Assembly (NCBI GenBank): GCA_965656445.1 | Contig: CBFHKO010000001.1 | Coordinates: 879,070 to 943,069 of the forward strand | Reading direction: 5' to 3' | Source: JAHEJA01 sp965656445 | GTDB taxonomy: Bacteria > Pseudomonadota > Alphaproteobacteria > Rhodobacterales > Rhodobacteraceae | DNA: 64,000 nt | Shown: positions 51,367 to 60,130 of the stretch, piece by piece | How positions within the stretch are numbered: the first letter of the stretch is position 1 | How the letters are laid out: each line of letters starts with the position of its first letter | Program-made: the position numbers and the translations under genes | Notes under the pieces: model-generated | The model's input: the letters and a program-made list of their open reading frames with translations, nothing else | Told to the model about the DNA's origin: nothing | Databases searched by the model: none

Positions 51367-53306
51367 AACGGTCACCGTCTGAAAACAACATAAGTTGGCA
51401 AAAAATCAACCGCCGCGCGCTCTTGATCGGTGGGGCTCAGGTGGGGTTTGCAGGTCTGCTTGCCCTACGGATGCGGCACTTGCAAGTTGAACAAGCGGAT
51501 CAATTTAGGCTGCTTGCAGAAGAAAACCGTATCAACGTTCGCCTCATTCCGCCCTCGCGAGGAACGATTTTTGATCGCAACGGGACTGTTTTGGCGGAAA
51601 ATGAGCCAAGCTATCGCATCACCCTCGTTGCAGAGGATGCAGGCGATATCGACGAGGTCCTTGCCAATCTATCACGGCTCGTCCCGATGAGCGTCGAAGA
51701 GATTGACCGCGCGAAATCCGAAATCAAACGAAGCGCGCCTTTTTTGCCAGTCACAGTTTTAGATCGCGTAACATGGGATGACGTCGCCAAAGTGGCCGTA
51801 AACACCCCAGCTTTGCCCGGTGTTACCCCTGAGGTTGGCCTGTCACGGAAATACCCCATAGGATCCGTTTACGCGCATGTTGTCGGCTATGTCGGCCCTG
51901 TCAGCCAAAGAGACCTCGATCGCCGAGAAGACCCAGATCCGCTTTTGCGTATCCCCAGATTTCAAATCGGTAAAGTTGGGGTCGAAAGCAAATACGAAGA
52001 TATCTTGCGTGGACGGGCCGGTGCCAAGCGTGTCGAAGTAAATTCAATTGGGCGCGTTATGCGTGAATTAGACCGACGCGAAGGCATTCCCGGCGCCAAT
52101 CTTCAGCTCACGGTGGACTCTGCTCTTCAGGCCTATACACAAGCGCGCTTGGGCGAAGAAAGCGCATCTGTCGTTGTGATGGATTGCAAAAATGGGGATT
52201 TGTTGGCGATCGCCTCGTCGCCCACCTATGACCCAAACAAATTTGTCCGAGGGATTTCCTTTGATGACTACGCCGTCTTGCGCGATAATGAACGCAGGCC
52301 GCTTGCCTCAAAAACCGTCCAAGACGCTTATCCCCCTGGATCCACGTTCAAAATGGTGACCGTCCTTGCCACCTTGGAAGACGGTATAATTGGTCCAGAA
52401 GAAACCGTGAATTGTCCCGGTCACCTTGAGGTCTCTGGGCGCAAGTTTCACTGTTGGAAGCGTGGCGGTCATGGCAAAGTTGACCTGCAAACATCCCTAA
52501 AAGAGAGCTGCGACGTCTATTACTATGAGCTGGCTCTCAAGGTCGGTATTGAAAAAATATCCGCAATGGCAACCAAGCTCGGGCTGGGCATTGCACCCGA
52601 CATTCCAATGTCTGCTGTGACACCGGGAATAGCGCCAACCAAGGAATGGAAATCGCGCGCCCGTGGCAAAGAATGGGTCATCGGCGACACAGTGAACGCG
52701 TCAATTGGTCAAGGCTATGTCCTAAGCTCGCCCCTGCAATTGGCCGTGATGACCGCACGGTTGGCGACAGGGAATGCGGTGCATCCTCGGCTCGTACGCT
52801 CGATTGACGGGACCGATGTCCCCCTTGATCCAATCGAAAGCATCGGTATCACGCCAAGGAACCTTGCTGAAATCCAACGCGCAATGTTTGAGGTAAGCAA
52901 CGACAGGCGCGGCACTGCCTATAAGTCACGTATCATCGCAGATGGGTTCCGTATGGCGGGGAAAACAGGAACATCCCAAGTCCGCAACATTTCCGAAGCT
53001 GAACGTCGTGCCGGCGTAACCAAGAACGAAGATTTGCCGTGGAAGCGCAGGGATCATGCGCTTTTTGTCAATTTCGCCCCCTATGATGATCCGCAAATCG
53101 CCGTTGCCGTGATTGTTGAACATGGCGGTGGCGGCTCAACGGCAGCGGCACCAATTGCACGTGATGTCACCTTACAGGCACTTTATAACGGCACGCCTCC
53201 GCTTGAGGCCTATCCCACCAAAGACAGACCAGACATCGAAGCCTTACAGGCCCGCATTCGTGACCTGATGCCTGATATCTCTGCCGTCCGAAAGGATCGC
53301 GCATGA
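51363..53306 (+). CDS. mrdA: Penicillin-binding protein 2 (peptidoglycan transpeptidase)
   Basis: Class B PBP that crosslinks side-wall peptidoglycan with RodA. Its 647 residues have a short cytoplasmic tail, one membrane helix (ALLIGGAQVGFAGLLALRM), the dimerisation/pedestal domain (NRINVRLIPPSRGTIFDRNG) and the transpeptidase domain: active serine S327 in GSTFK, SCD at 382-384 in place of SxN, and KTG at 534-536. SCD is the variant found in PBP2s, so the enzyme should be active. It overlaps mreD and rodA by 4 nt each. Confidence 0.97.
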   Translation: MKRSPSENNISWQKINRRALLIGGAQVGFAGLLALRMRHLQVEQADQFRLLAEENRINVRLIPPSRGTIFDRNGTVLAENEPSYRITLVAEDAGDIDEVLANLSRLVPMSVEEIDRAKSEIKRSAPFLPVTVLDRVTWDDVAKVAVNTPALPGVTPEVGLSRKYPIGSVYAHVVGYVGPVSQRDLDRREDPDPLLRIPRFQIGKVGVESKYEDILRGRAGAKRVEVNSIGRVMRELDRREGIPGANLQLTVDSALQAYTQARLGEESASVVVMDCKNGDLLAIASSPTYDPNKFVRGISFDDYAVLRDNERRPLASKTVQDAYPPGSTFKMVTVLATLEDGIIGPEETVNCPGHLEVSGRKFHCWKRGGHGKVDLQTSLKESCDVYYYELALKVGIEKISAMATKLGLGIAPDIPMSAVTPGIAPTKEWKSRARGKEWVIGDTVNASIGQGYVLSSPLQLAVMTARLATGNAVHPRLVRSIDGTDVPLDPIESIGITPRNLAEIQRAMFEVSNDRRGTAYKSRIIADGFRMAGKTGTSQVRNISEAERRAGVTKNEDLPWKRRDHALFVNFAPYDDPQIAVAVIVEHGGGGSTAAAPIARDVTLQALYNGTPPLEAYPTKDRPDIEALQARIRDLMPDISAVRKDRA

Positions 53307-54451
53307 GCTATCTTGAGTATCGCGTCAAAACTGTTCCAACGGGGCTTCGCAAGATTTTCCATTTGAACTGGGCCTTGGTTTTGCTTTTGGCTGCGGCAAG
53401 CAGTGTCGGCTTCTTGATGCTGTATTCAGTGTCAGGTGGGTCGTTCAGCCCATGGGCAGAGCCACAAATGCAACGCTTTGCACTCGGCATAGCCCTTATG
53501 CTCATTGTTGCTATGGTTCCAATTTGGCTTTGGCGAAACTTGTCAGGATTGGCTTATTTGGTATCTCTCGCGCTTTTGGGTGTGGTCGAGGTCTTTGGGG
53601 CAACAGGAATGGGGGCTCAACGATGGATCGATTTAGGGTTCATCCGATTGCAGCCATCTGAGCTTTCCAAAATTGCGATCGTCATGATTTTGGCCGCTTA
53701 TTATGATTGGCTCCCCCTCCACAAAACATCTAAACCGCTTTGGGTACTAATCCCTGTCATTTTGATTTTGATCCCCGTTGGATTTGTGATCAATCAACCT
53801 GATCTTGGAACCGCTTTGCTTATCTTGGTGACAGGCGGGTCTGTGATGTTTTTAGCAGGCGTGAGTTGGACCTATTTTGCAAGCGTCATCGCAATCGGCA
53901 TAGCCTCTGTGACGGCCGTTTTCCGCAGCCGAGGAACAGATTGGCAGTTGATCAAAGATTACCAATTCCGTCGTATCGATACCTTCTTAGACCCCGCAAG
54001 CGATCCTTTGGGGGCTGGCTATCACATCACGCAATCCAAAATCGCATTAGGATCAGGAGGATGGACTGGGCGCGGCTACATGCAAGGCACGCAATCCAGA
54101 TTGAACTTCTTGCCCGAGAAACATACTGATTTCATCTTTACCACTCTGGCCGAGGAATTCGGATTTGTTGGGGGCATTTCGCTCTTGCTGATTTATGTAT
54201 TGATCATCATATTTTGCGTCTCCTCGGCGCTAAAAAACAAAGATCGCTTTTCTGCTTTGTTGATCATGGGCATTTCCATGACCTTTTTCCTCTTCTTTTC
54301 TGTGAACATGTCCATGGTCATGGGGCTAGCGCCTGTGGTCGGTGTCCCGCTCCCGCTCGTGAGCTACGGGGGATCAGCAATGTTGGTCTTGCTCTTGGCC
54401 TTCGGGTTGGTACAGTCGGCCCACGTTCATCGACCAAGGGGTGTGAAATGA
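53303..54451 (+). CDS. rodA: Rod-shape SEDS glycosyltransferase RodA
   Basis: SEDS-family peptidoglycan polymerase working with PBP2, 382 residues with about ten membrane helices. Landmarks are MGAQRWIDLGFIRLQPSELSKIA with the conserved region before the catalytic loop, FLPEKHTDFIFTTLAEEFGF, and the end VGVPLPLVSYGGSAML. It overlaps mrdA by 4 nt upstream and the GhrA-like gene by 4 nt downstream (ATGA), so the reductase is translated from the same mRNA. Confidence 0.97.
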   Translation: MSYLEYRVKTVPTGLRKIFHLNWALVLLLAAASSVGFLMLYSVSGGSFSPWAEPQMQRFALGIALMLIVAMVPIWLWRNLSGLAYLVSLALLGVVEVFGATGMGAQRWIDLGFIRLQPSELSKIAIVMILAAYYDWLPLHKTSKPLWVLIPVILILIPVGFVINQPDLGTALLILVTGGSVMFLAGVSWTYFASVIAIGIASVTAVFRSRGTDWQLIKDYQFRRIDTFLDPASDPLGAGYHITQSKIALGSGGWTGRGYMQGTQSRLNFLPEKHTDFIFTTLAEEFGFVGGISLLLIYVLIIIFCVSSALKNKDRFSALLIMGISMTFFLFFSVNMSMVMGLAPVVGVPLPLVSYGGSAMLVLLLAFGLVQSAHVHRPRGVK

Positions 54452-55383
54452 CCATCAACATATTGTTTGCTGCCAAGTATGAGCGATGGTCTACCTATGA
54501 ACCGCACCTGCGCCGTGCCTTAGAAGCCAAGGAAATTGATTTCAATTTGGGATTGGAGCACTCCCCACAAGACGTCGACTACATCATTTATGCTCCGAAT
54601 AGTGATGTCCAAGATTTCACGCCCTACACAAAATGCAAAGCGGTCCTTAACCTCTGGGCTGGTGTCGAAGCAGTGGTGAATAATCCAACGCTCACCATGC
54701 CTTTGGCCCGCATGGTGGATCATGGTTTGACCCAAGGGATGTCTGATTGGGTCTGCGGCCATACATTGCGCCATCACCTCGGAATGGATGCCCATATTCA
54801 CGGACAAGATGGCAAATGGCGCGAAGGCATTGTGCCCCCTCTGGCCCAAGACCGTGTGGTAACAATCTTAGGTTTGGGCGCTTTGGGCGCGACGTGCGCA
54901 GATAGATTATCTTATCTCGGATTTAATGTCCGTGGTTGGAGTAGATCACCAAAAGACCTGCCGAATATTGACTGCTACTCAGGTGAGGACGGACTTAAGG
55001 CGGCTCTTCACAACAGCGAAATCGTGGTCTTGTTACTCCCCGATACCACCGCAACAGAAAATACTCTGAACTCGGAAACACTGGTATATCTCAAACAAGG
55101 GGCTTGTATCATCAATCCCGGTCGCGGACCCCTTGTCGATGATGATGCCTTACTTGCCGCGATCAATTCTGGACAGCTCTCACACGCAACATTGGATGTC
55201 TTCCGAATTGAGCCCCTTCCCCAAGATCACCCCTTTTGGGCGCATCCCAAGGTGACAGTCACCCCACACATCGCATCCGAAACGCGGCCACAAACCGCGG
55301 CTGAGATTATTGTTGAAAACATTCACAGAGGCGAACAGGGACTGGAATTTCTCCACCTCGTAGATCGAAGCGCAGGCTATTAA
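54448..55383 (+). CDS. ghrA: Glyoxylate/hydroxypyruvate reductase A-like (D-2-hydroxyacid dehydrogenase)
   Basis: NAD(P)H-dependent reductase of 311 residues from MTINILFAAKYERW. The nucleotide-binding motif is LGLGALGATCADRL; the substrate arginine is in IINPGRGPLVDDDAL, the glutamate in RIEPLPQDHPFWAHP and the catalytic histidine in TPHIASE. GhrA proteins reduce glyoxylate and hydroxypyruvate. The ATG overlaps the rodA stop, so it is coexpressed with cell-shape genes, an unexpected place for a metabolic enzyme. A strong hairpin follows. Confidence 0.88.
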   Translation: MTINILFAAKYERWSTYEPHLRRALEAKEIDFNLGLEHSPQDVDYIIYAPNSDVQDFTPYTKCKAVLNLWAGVEAVVNNPTLTMPLARMVDHGLTQGMSDWVCGHTLRHHLGMDAHIHGQDGKWREGIVPPLAQDRVVTILGLGALGATCADRLSYLGFNVRGWSRSPKDLPNIDCYSGEDGLKAALHNSEIVVLLLPDTTATENTLNSETLVYLKQGACIINPGRGPLVDDDALLAAINSGQLSHATLDVFRIEPLPQDHPFWAHPKVTVTPHIASETRPQTAAEIIVENIHRGEQGLEFLHLVDRSAGY

Positions 55384-55400
55384 TGCAGGATCCCAATCTG

Positions 55401-55430
55401 CAAAGCCCCCGCTCTAGGGGGCTTTGGTTA
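55401..55430. terminator. Hairpin terminator after ghrA
   Basis: CAAAGCCCCC-GCTCTA-GGGGGCTTTG: perfect 10-bp stem, 17 nt after the ghrA stop, followed by GTTA. The gap up to the convergent DUF2125 gene is 86 bp. Confidence 0.82.
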
Positions 55431-55469
55431 ACCTAACGTCCCGACGGGACGCCAATAAGGTCAAACCCC

Positions 55470-56963
55470 TTAGCGCAACCGTTGCCCATTGACGCGCAAA
55501 CCACCTTGAGCGTCCATTTTAACATCGGTTTCATAGGCGTCTTCTCCAACGGGACGTGCAAACATTCCCAGCATCATTCGTGGCATCATGGCTTGCTCTT
55601 GTTGAAGCAATCCTGCTGCGATCAAGCTTTCAATAGCGCGGTTCAAGCCCGTCAGCTTAAGATCGGCTGATCCTTCGGGACTGGGAAACCCATCCCAAGT
55701 CTCCAAGTCGGAATTATCCAAAACAAATTGCGCCACACCTGACAGCTCTGCACCCAACAATGACAGTGCTAAATTATTAACGTTCAAGCTCTCAACCGTT
55801 CCCAATCCCTGCTCACTCATGGCAGCAAACTGCTCTGGATCTTGCTGGATTAAGTCCACATTCAAAATCGCCGTCCCATAAATATCCAAATTCAGATTGA
55901 TCGGGTCTCTCGGTAAAGCTCCGGTAGGATCAAACATAGACCAGACTTGCTCATCCAATTGCGCTTCGCTGATCTCAATCCGTGTGTCAAATTTCTGTGC
56001 GTCTGGAGAGGCCAACAATGGATACATTCCTCCGACGCCCAAACGATTTGCCGACAACTGAAGGGGCACAGGAAAATTAGGAATCGTCGCGTTTGCGTCA
56101 AATCCATTTGCGGTCACATTAAACATCATACCATTTTTATTAGTACTCGAGCGCATCTCACTGGACGTAGATGAGCTCGTCCAATTGAATGGAGACCCAT
56201 TATCCATCACCGTGATATTTGTCGCTGATTTACCAAAGGAATAAACCGCACTGGTTGCCAAACCATTCTTGATTGCCGTGATGGGATCAATCATTCCTAT
56301 CGACCCACCAAAAGACCCAAGAGAGGCAATGACTGCATCGCTGTAGGTTCCAATAATCCCAAATCCTTCATCAGGGTTGCTGGACTTCATTTGATAGGTC
56401 AGCTGGGCGATTTCCATATTTGAGGTTTGCACGGCACCCTGCTGCACAGAGGTGTTCCCCGACAGCCCCTCAAGTCCAAAGTTTAACTCAAACCCAGCTT
56501 CCGTCGCCACATCATACCCAAGTTCGACTGACGTCGATGTTGCGGCATATCGATAGGTCATGTCATCCGGCGCGCCGCTTACTTCTATGCTCAATCCGTC
56601 AAACTGTTGCGATCCCTCTAGTTCGATCGTCTGATCAAGACCCGCGTCTGGTAAGGACATGGAAAAAGGAACCTTAGCAGGCATTAAAATATCTACGGTG
56701 CCGTCAGCCTGAGATACAAATTCCAATTTATCAAAAGAGGCAACAAATTCAGTTTGATTTGTTGGAAGCTCAAATTCAATGTTCACCGGTCCAAACAGAA
56801 CATCCTGACCAACGATCCGAGGAGCAGTTGAAAACCTGTATCCATTCGCCTCAGCAGTTTTCTGAAAATCATTCCAAACATCTTTTCCTGTCACATCAGC
56901 CGAAGCTGGCACTGCAAGACACCCAAGCGCCAAAATCGCAGCGCTACTTTTGAAATAGGTCAT
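55470..56963 (-). CDS. DUF2125 family periplasmic protein
   Basis: A 497-residue exported protein; signal peptide MTYFKSSAAILALGCLAVPASA at ATG 56963. The mature part alternates beta-rich segments (VPFSMSLPDAGLDQTIEL, VELGYDVATEAGFELNFGL) with many Asn, Gln and Ser, and ends with the family-like TDVKMDAQGGLRVNGQRL. It matches DUF2125, common in Rhodobacteraceae. The repeated strand pattern suggests a lipid-transfer or AsmA-like beta fold, but this is only an impression. No partner gene is adjacent. Function unknown. Confidence 0.82.
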   Translation of the reverse strand: MTYFKSSAAILALGCLAVPASADVTGKDVWNDFQKTAEANGYRFSTAPRIVGQDVLFGPVNIEFELPTNQTEFVASFDKLEFVSQADGTVDILMPAKVPFSMSLPDAGLDQTIELEGSQQFDGLSIEVSGAPDDMTYRYAATSTSVELGYDVATEAGFELNFGLEGLSGNTSVQQGAVQTSNMEIAQLTYQMKSSNPDEGFGIIGTYSDAVIASLGSFGGSIGMIDPITAIKNGLATSAVYSFGKSATNITVMDNGSPFNWTSSSTSSEMRSSTNKNGMMFNVTANGFDANATIPNFPVPLQLSANRLGVGGMYPLLASPDAQKFDTRIEISEAQLDEQVWSMFDPTGALPRDPINLNLDIYGTAILNVDLIQQDPEQFAAMSEQGLGTVESLNVNNLALSLLGAELSGVAQFVLDNSDLETWDGFPSPEGSADLKLTGLNRAIESLIAAGLLQQEQAMMPRMMLGMFARPVGEDAYETDVKMDAQGGLRVNGQRLR

Positions 56964-57067
56964 AAAATTATCCCTTTGTTTTTTGAGGATATAGAAATTT
57001 TGCGCTGTCAATTCAATGTGAGGTTTGTAAACTGGCGAAAAAGCACAAGGGGAGTCAGACAAGTTAC

Positions 57068-57820
57068 ATGACCGATTTCACAAACAAAACCGTTGTTATC
57101 ACGGGCGCAAGCCGCGGCATTGGCGAGGCAACGGCGCGATTATTTTATGAACACGGGGCAAATGTTTGCTTGCTGGCAAGAAGCCAATCGCTCATATCAG
57201 AAATTGCTTCAGATTTGGGCGAGCGTGCGATTGCTGTAACCTGCGATGTGGCGCATTATAAAAATGTCGCCTCTGCCATACAAACCTGCACCGACCGTTT
57301 TGGGGGCATAGACGTTCTCATCAATAATGCAGGTGTCTTGGAACCCATCTCGCGCATTGTGGATGCAAATCCAGAAGAATGGGGCCACACCGTTGATGTT
57401 AACCTCAAAGGCGTCTTTTACGGAATGCATTCTGTTTTACCCAATATGATTAAACGCGGATCAGGAACCATCCTAACAATTAGCTCAGGCGCGGCACATT
57501 CTCCGTTAGAGGCTTGGAGCCATTATTGCGCGGCAAAAGCAGGCGCCGCCATGATGACCAGCATGTTAGATTTAGAAAACCGCAAGGATGGCATCCGCGC
57601 AATAGGTCTGTCGCCCGGAACCGTTGCAACCCAAATGCAAAGAGAAATCAAATCAAGCGGCATCAACCCTGTGAGCGATTTAGAATGGGAAGATCACGTT
57701 GATCCCATTTGGCCTGCCAAAGCCTTGCTTTGGATGTGCACGGCAGATAGCGATGACTTCTTGGGCCAAGAGCTCCACTTACGGGACCCTAATGTTCAAA
57801 AAGGCATCGGTCGAGCATGA
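57068..57820 (+). CDS. Short-chain dehydrogenase/reductase
   Basis: Classical SDR of 250 residues. The cofactor motif TGASRGIG is at 12-19, NNAG at 86-89, and the catalytic set is S140, Y153, K157 (YCAAK). LSPGTVATQM follows as the usual post-catalytic loop. Substrate unknown. It is translationally coupled by a 4-nt overlap to a short crotonase, so the two could act in one oxidation pathway, for example on a 3-hydroxyacyl or ketone substrate. The RBS GGGGAG is distant from the ATG (about 11 nt). Confidence 0.9.
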   Translation: MTDFTNKTVVITGASRGIGEATARLFYEHGANVCLLARSQSLISEIASDLGERAIAVTCDVAHYKNVASAIQTCTDRFGGIDVLINNAGVLEPISRIVDANPEEWGHTVDVNLKGVFYGMHSVLPNMIKRGSGTILTISSGAAHSPLEAWSHYCAAKAGAAMMTSMLDLENRKDGIRAIGLSPGTVATQMQREIKSSGINPVSDLEWEDHVDPIWPAKALLWMCTADSDDFLGQELHLRDPNVQKGIGRA

Positions 57821-58425
57821 TAGATATCGATAAATCAAATGGCCTCTGGACGGTCACACTTAACCGACCAGATAAGGCAAATGCCCTCACGACTGAGATG
57901 CTCGAAGAACTCGTCACAATTGCAGAGGACGCAACCGAGGCACGCGGGTTCATCTTGACGGGCACTGGCAAGGTGTTTAGCGCCGGCGCTGATCTGGACG
58001 CCGCCAAAGCGGGCTTGGCCACGTCGGATGTTTGGGAACGGCTCTCATCGGCCATCGCAATGATCCCTTGCCTCACCATTGCTGCGCTCAATGGCACCTT
58101 GGCAGGAGGGGCGAATGGAATGGCGCTCGCTTGTGATATCAGGATTGCGGTTCCAACGGCCAAGATATTCTACCCCGTCATGAAGTTAGGCTATCGCCCA
58201 CAACCCAGTGATCCAATTCGCATGTCAACACTCATTGGCCCCTCCAGAACCAAGCTCGTTTTGATGGCAGGGCAAAAAATCACCGCTCAAGATGCGCTGA
58301 CATATGGATTGATCGACAAAATTGTCAAGCCCGATGACCTGATTGCGACCGCCCATGAACTTCTAAAAGACAGCGTCGCGGCGGACCCTCAATTGGTGCA
58401 AGAAATCAAAGCAATGATTGACTAA
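57817..58425 (+). CDS. Short enoyl-CoA hydratase/isomerase (crotonase) family protein
   Basis: Crotonase-fold protein of 202 residues, about 55 shorter than usual. The N-terminal core is intact: LNRPDKANALTTEM, the oxyanion loop FSAGADLDAAKAG and AALNGTLAGGANGMALACDI. The catalytic glutamates of hydratases are not evident, PVMKLGYRPQPSDPIRM standing where the second would be. The C-terminal trimerisation helices are short. It may be a different activity or a non-CoA enzyme. Coupled to the SDR by a 4-nt overlap; its stop interlocks with the convergent HNH gene. Confidence 0.82.
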   Translation: MIDIDKSNGLWTVTLNRPDKANALTTEMLEELVTIAEDATEARGFILTGTGKVFSAGADLDAAKAGLATSDVWERLSSAIAMIPCLTIAALNGTLAGGANGMALACDIRIAVPTAKIFYPVMKLGYRPQPSDPIRMSTLIGPSRTKLVLMAGQKITAQDALTYGLIDKIVKPDDLIATAHELLKDSVAADPQLVQEIKAMID

Positions 58426-58727
58426 CGCTTGCGGCGGCCACCTTTGGTTTTCGAAATGAATTCTGGCGGACGCTTGGCGATCCAGTTTATGAATTTGGCG
58501 ATCCGAGGATGCGCCCTTAAAGCCTCTATCGTTGCGAAATCTCTGGCTAACTCTGCTTCGGTCAGGCTCGCATGGATTTCTTTGTGACAGACATGATGCA
58601 GCAAAACAGTCGGGCCCCCTTTGCCGCCCTTGAGTTTTGGGACAAGGTGATGCTGGCTCTGAGGGACTCCTTTTGGAATTGGTCGCTCGCATAACGGGCA
58701 TATCGGCGCAGAAATCCTTTCGTTCAT
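58422..58727 (-). CDS. HNH endonuclease family protein
   Basis: A 101-residue protein with a zinc-stabilised HNH fold: C10 and C13 (CPLC), the metal-binding histidines in QHHLVPKLKGGKGG (26-27) and CHKEIH (C47, H48, H52). The C-terminus is strongly basic (KTKGGRRKR), suited to nucleic acid contact. The family is seen in restriction, phage and repair contexts, but no partner is near, so it is a stand-alone nuclease of unknown role. Confidence 0.87.
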   Translation of the reverse strand: MNERISAPICPLCERPIPKGVPQSQHHLVPKLKGGKGGPTVLLHHVCHKEIHASLTEAELARDFATIEALRAHPRIAKFINWIAKRPPEFISKTKGGRRKR

Positions 58728-58801
58728 GCAAGCCCCCTTGTATTATAGCGCGTCCACATGCATGAAAATGCCGTGGTGTCGTTAAGAATCAAGGGTACAA
58801 A

Positions 58802-60130
58802 ATGGATTTAACAAATCAACCAGAGATCGTACAAACAATTGCTCGGTATATGGAGCAAGGGTGGGATCTTGCGATTACATGGCTCCTTAGTCCTGCGGCA
58901 TGGTCACAGTTTATTCTGTTGATTGCCTCTTATGTATTGGCCGTTCTTGTTAGCAAACGTTTGTCCCCTCTCATTACACGGCTGCTAAAGCCCCAAGAGA
59001 GCGCAACATCCATGTTCGCCTCTGCGCGTCGATTTGTATTGCTGTTCTTGCCTCTCATGCTTCCGCTCTTGGCCTATGCATTTACAGCCATCGGAGAAGT
59101 CGTTGTGCGGAGCCTCTTTGATAGCGGCGCAGTCATTGCATTTGGGAAACGCGTGTTCCTCTTCTTGGCGATCCGATCCTTTGCCAAAGATATGTTGCAT
59201 GACCCCCTTCTCCGCTTAATTGGGAAATTTGTGCTGATCCCTGTTGGCGCACTTTACGCAATTGGGGCGCTCGATTCTGTTGCAAACGTCTTGCGATCAA
59301 CTGTTGTTCCTTTGGGGAACTTGTCTTTTGACCTCCTCTGGTTAATCCAATTTGTCGTCGTGGGTGGCGTTATTTTCTGGTTGGGTCGATGGTCGAACGA
59401 TCAATCGACTGGCTTGATTAACCAACAACCAGACATGGAACCGGCGACCCGCCAATTGGCGACCAAAGCCGCAGAAATCACGATTTTTGGCGTCGCATTT
59501 TTGGTTCTGATGAACATCATGGGAATTTCCCTTACCTCTCTCGCCGTTCTGGGTGGTGCGATTGGTGTTGGTCTTGGCTTTGGTTTGCAAAAAATTGCTT
59601 CGAACTTTATTTCAGGCGTGATCTTGCTGCTTGAGGGTCAAGCAACTGTTGGGGATTACGTTGAACTCGATGGTGGCGAAGCAGGAACAATCGTCAAAAC
59701 AACAGCACGCGCAATGATATTAGAGACCTATGACGGTCGCTGGATTGTTGTCCCGAACGAAGATTTCATCACGACGCGCGTTGTCAATTATTCCGATCAA
59801 GGAAGCGCAAATCGCTATGAGGCGGATTTTACTGTGTCCTATGATACGGATATCAATCTTGTGCCAGACATCGTTGAAGCCGCTGTCTCCAATCATCCCG
59901 AAGTCCTAGACGCCCCCTATCCACCAGACTGTGAATTGCGTGGGTTCGGCGACAATGGCGTCAATTTCGCGGTGGAGTTCTGGGTCAACGGAATTGATGA
60001 TGGCAAAAATAAATTCACCTCTGATGTTCTTTTCATCATTTGGAATGCGCTCAAAGAAAACAACATAACCATTCCTTATCCACATCGTGTGGTCGAATTC
60101 AAAAACCTACCGCCCGTTCCTGAGGAATGA
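58802..60130 (+). CDS. MscS-type mechanosensitive ion channel
   Basis: Inner-membrane channel of 442 residues that releases solutes on hypo-osmotic shock. Several hydrophobic helices precede the pore helix GGAIGVGLGFGLQKIASNF (about 258-276), followed by the beta domain (VGDYVELDGGEAGTIVKTTARAM, VVPNEDFITTRVVNYSD) and the alpha/beta vestibule ending KNLPPVPEE. It is longer than E. coli MscS, with extra N-terminal helices (about 1-150). It overlaps the next flavoprotein gene by 4 nt. Confidence 0.93.
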   Translation: MDLTNQPEIVQTIARYMEQGWDLAITWLLSPAAWSQFILLIASYVLAVLVSKRLSPLITRLLKPQESATSMFASARRFVLLFLPLMLPLLAYAFTAIGEVVVRSLFDSGAVIAFGKRVFLFLAIRSFAKDMLHDPLLRLIGKFVLIPVGALYAIGALDSVANVLRSTVVPLGNLSFDLLWLIQFVVVGGVIFWLGRWSNDQSTGLINQQPDMEPATRQLATKAAEITIFGVAFLVLMNIMGISLTSLAVLGGAIGVGLGFGLQKIASNFISGVILLLEGQATVGDYVELDGGEAGTIVKTTARAMILETYDGRWIVVPNEDFITTRVVNYSDQGSANRYEADFTVSYDTDINLVPDIVEAAVSNHPEVLDAPYPPDCELRGFGDNGVNFAVEFWVNGIDDGKNKFTSDVLFIIWNALKENNITIPYPHRVVEFKNLPPVPEE

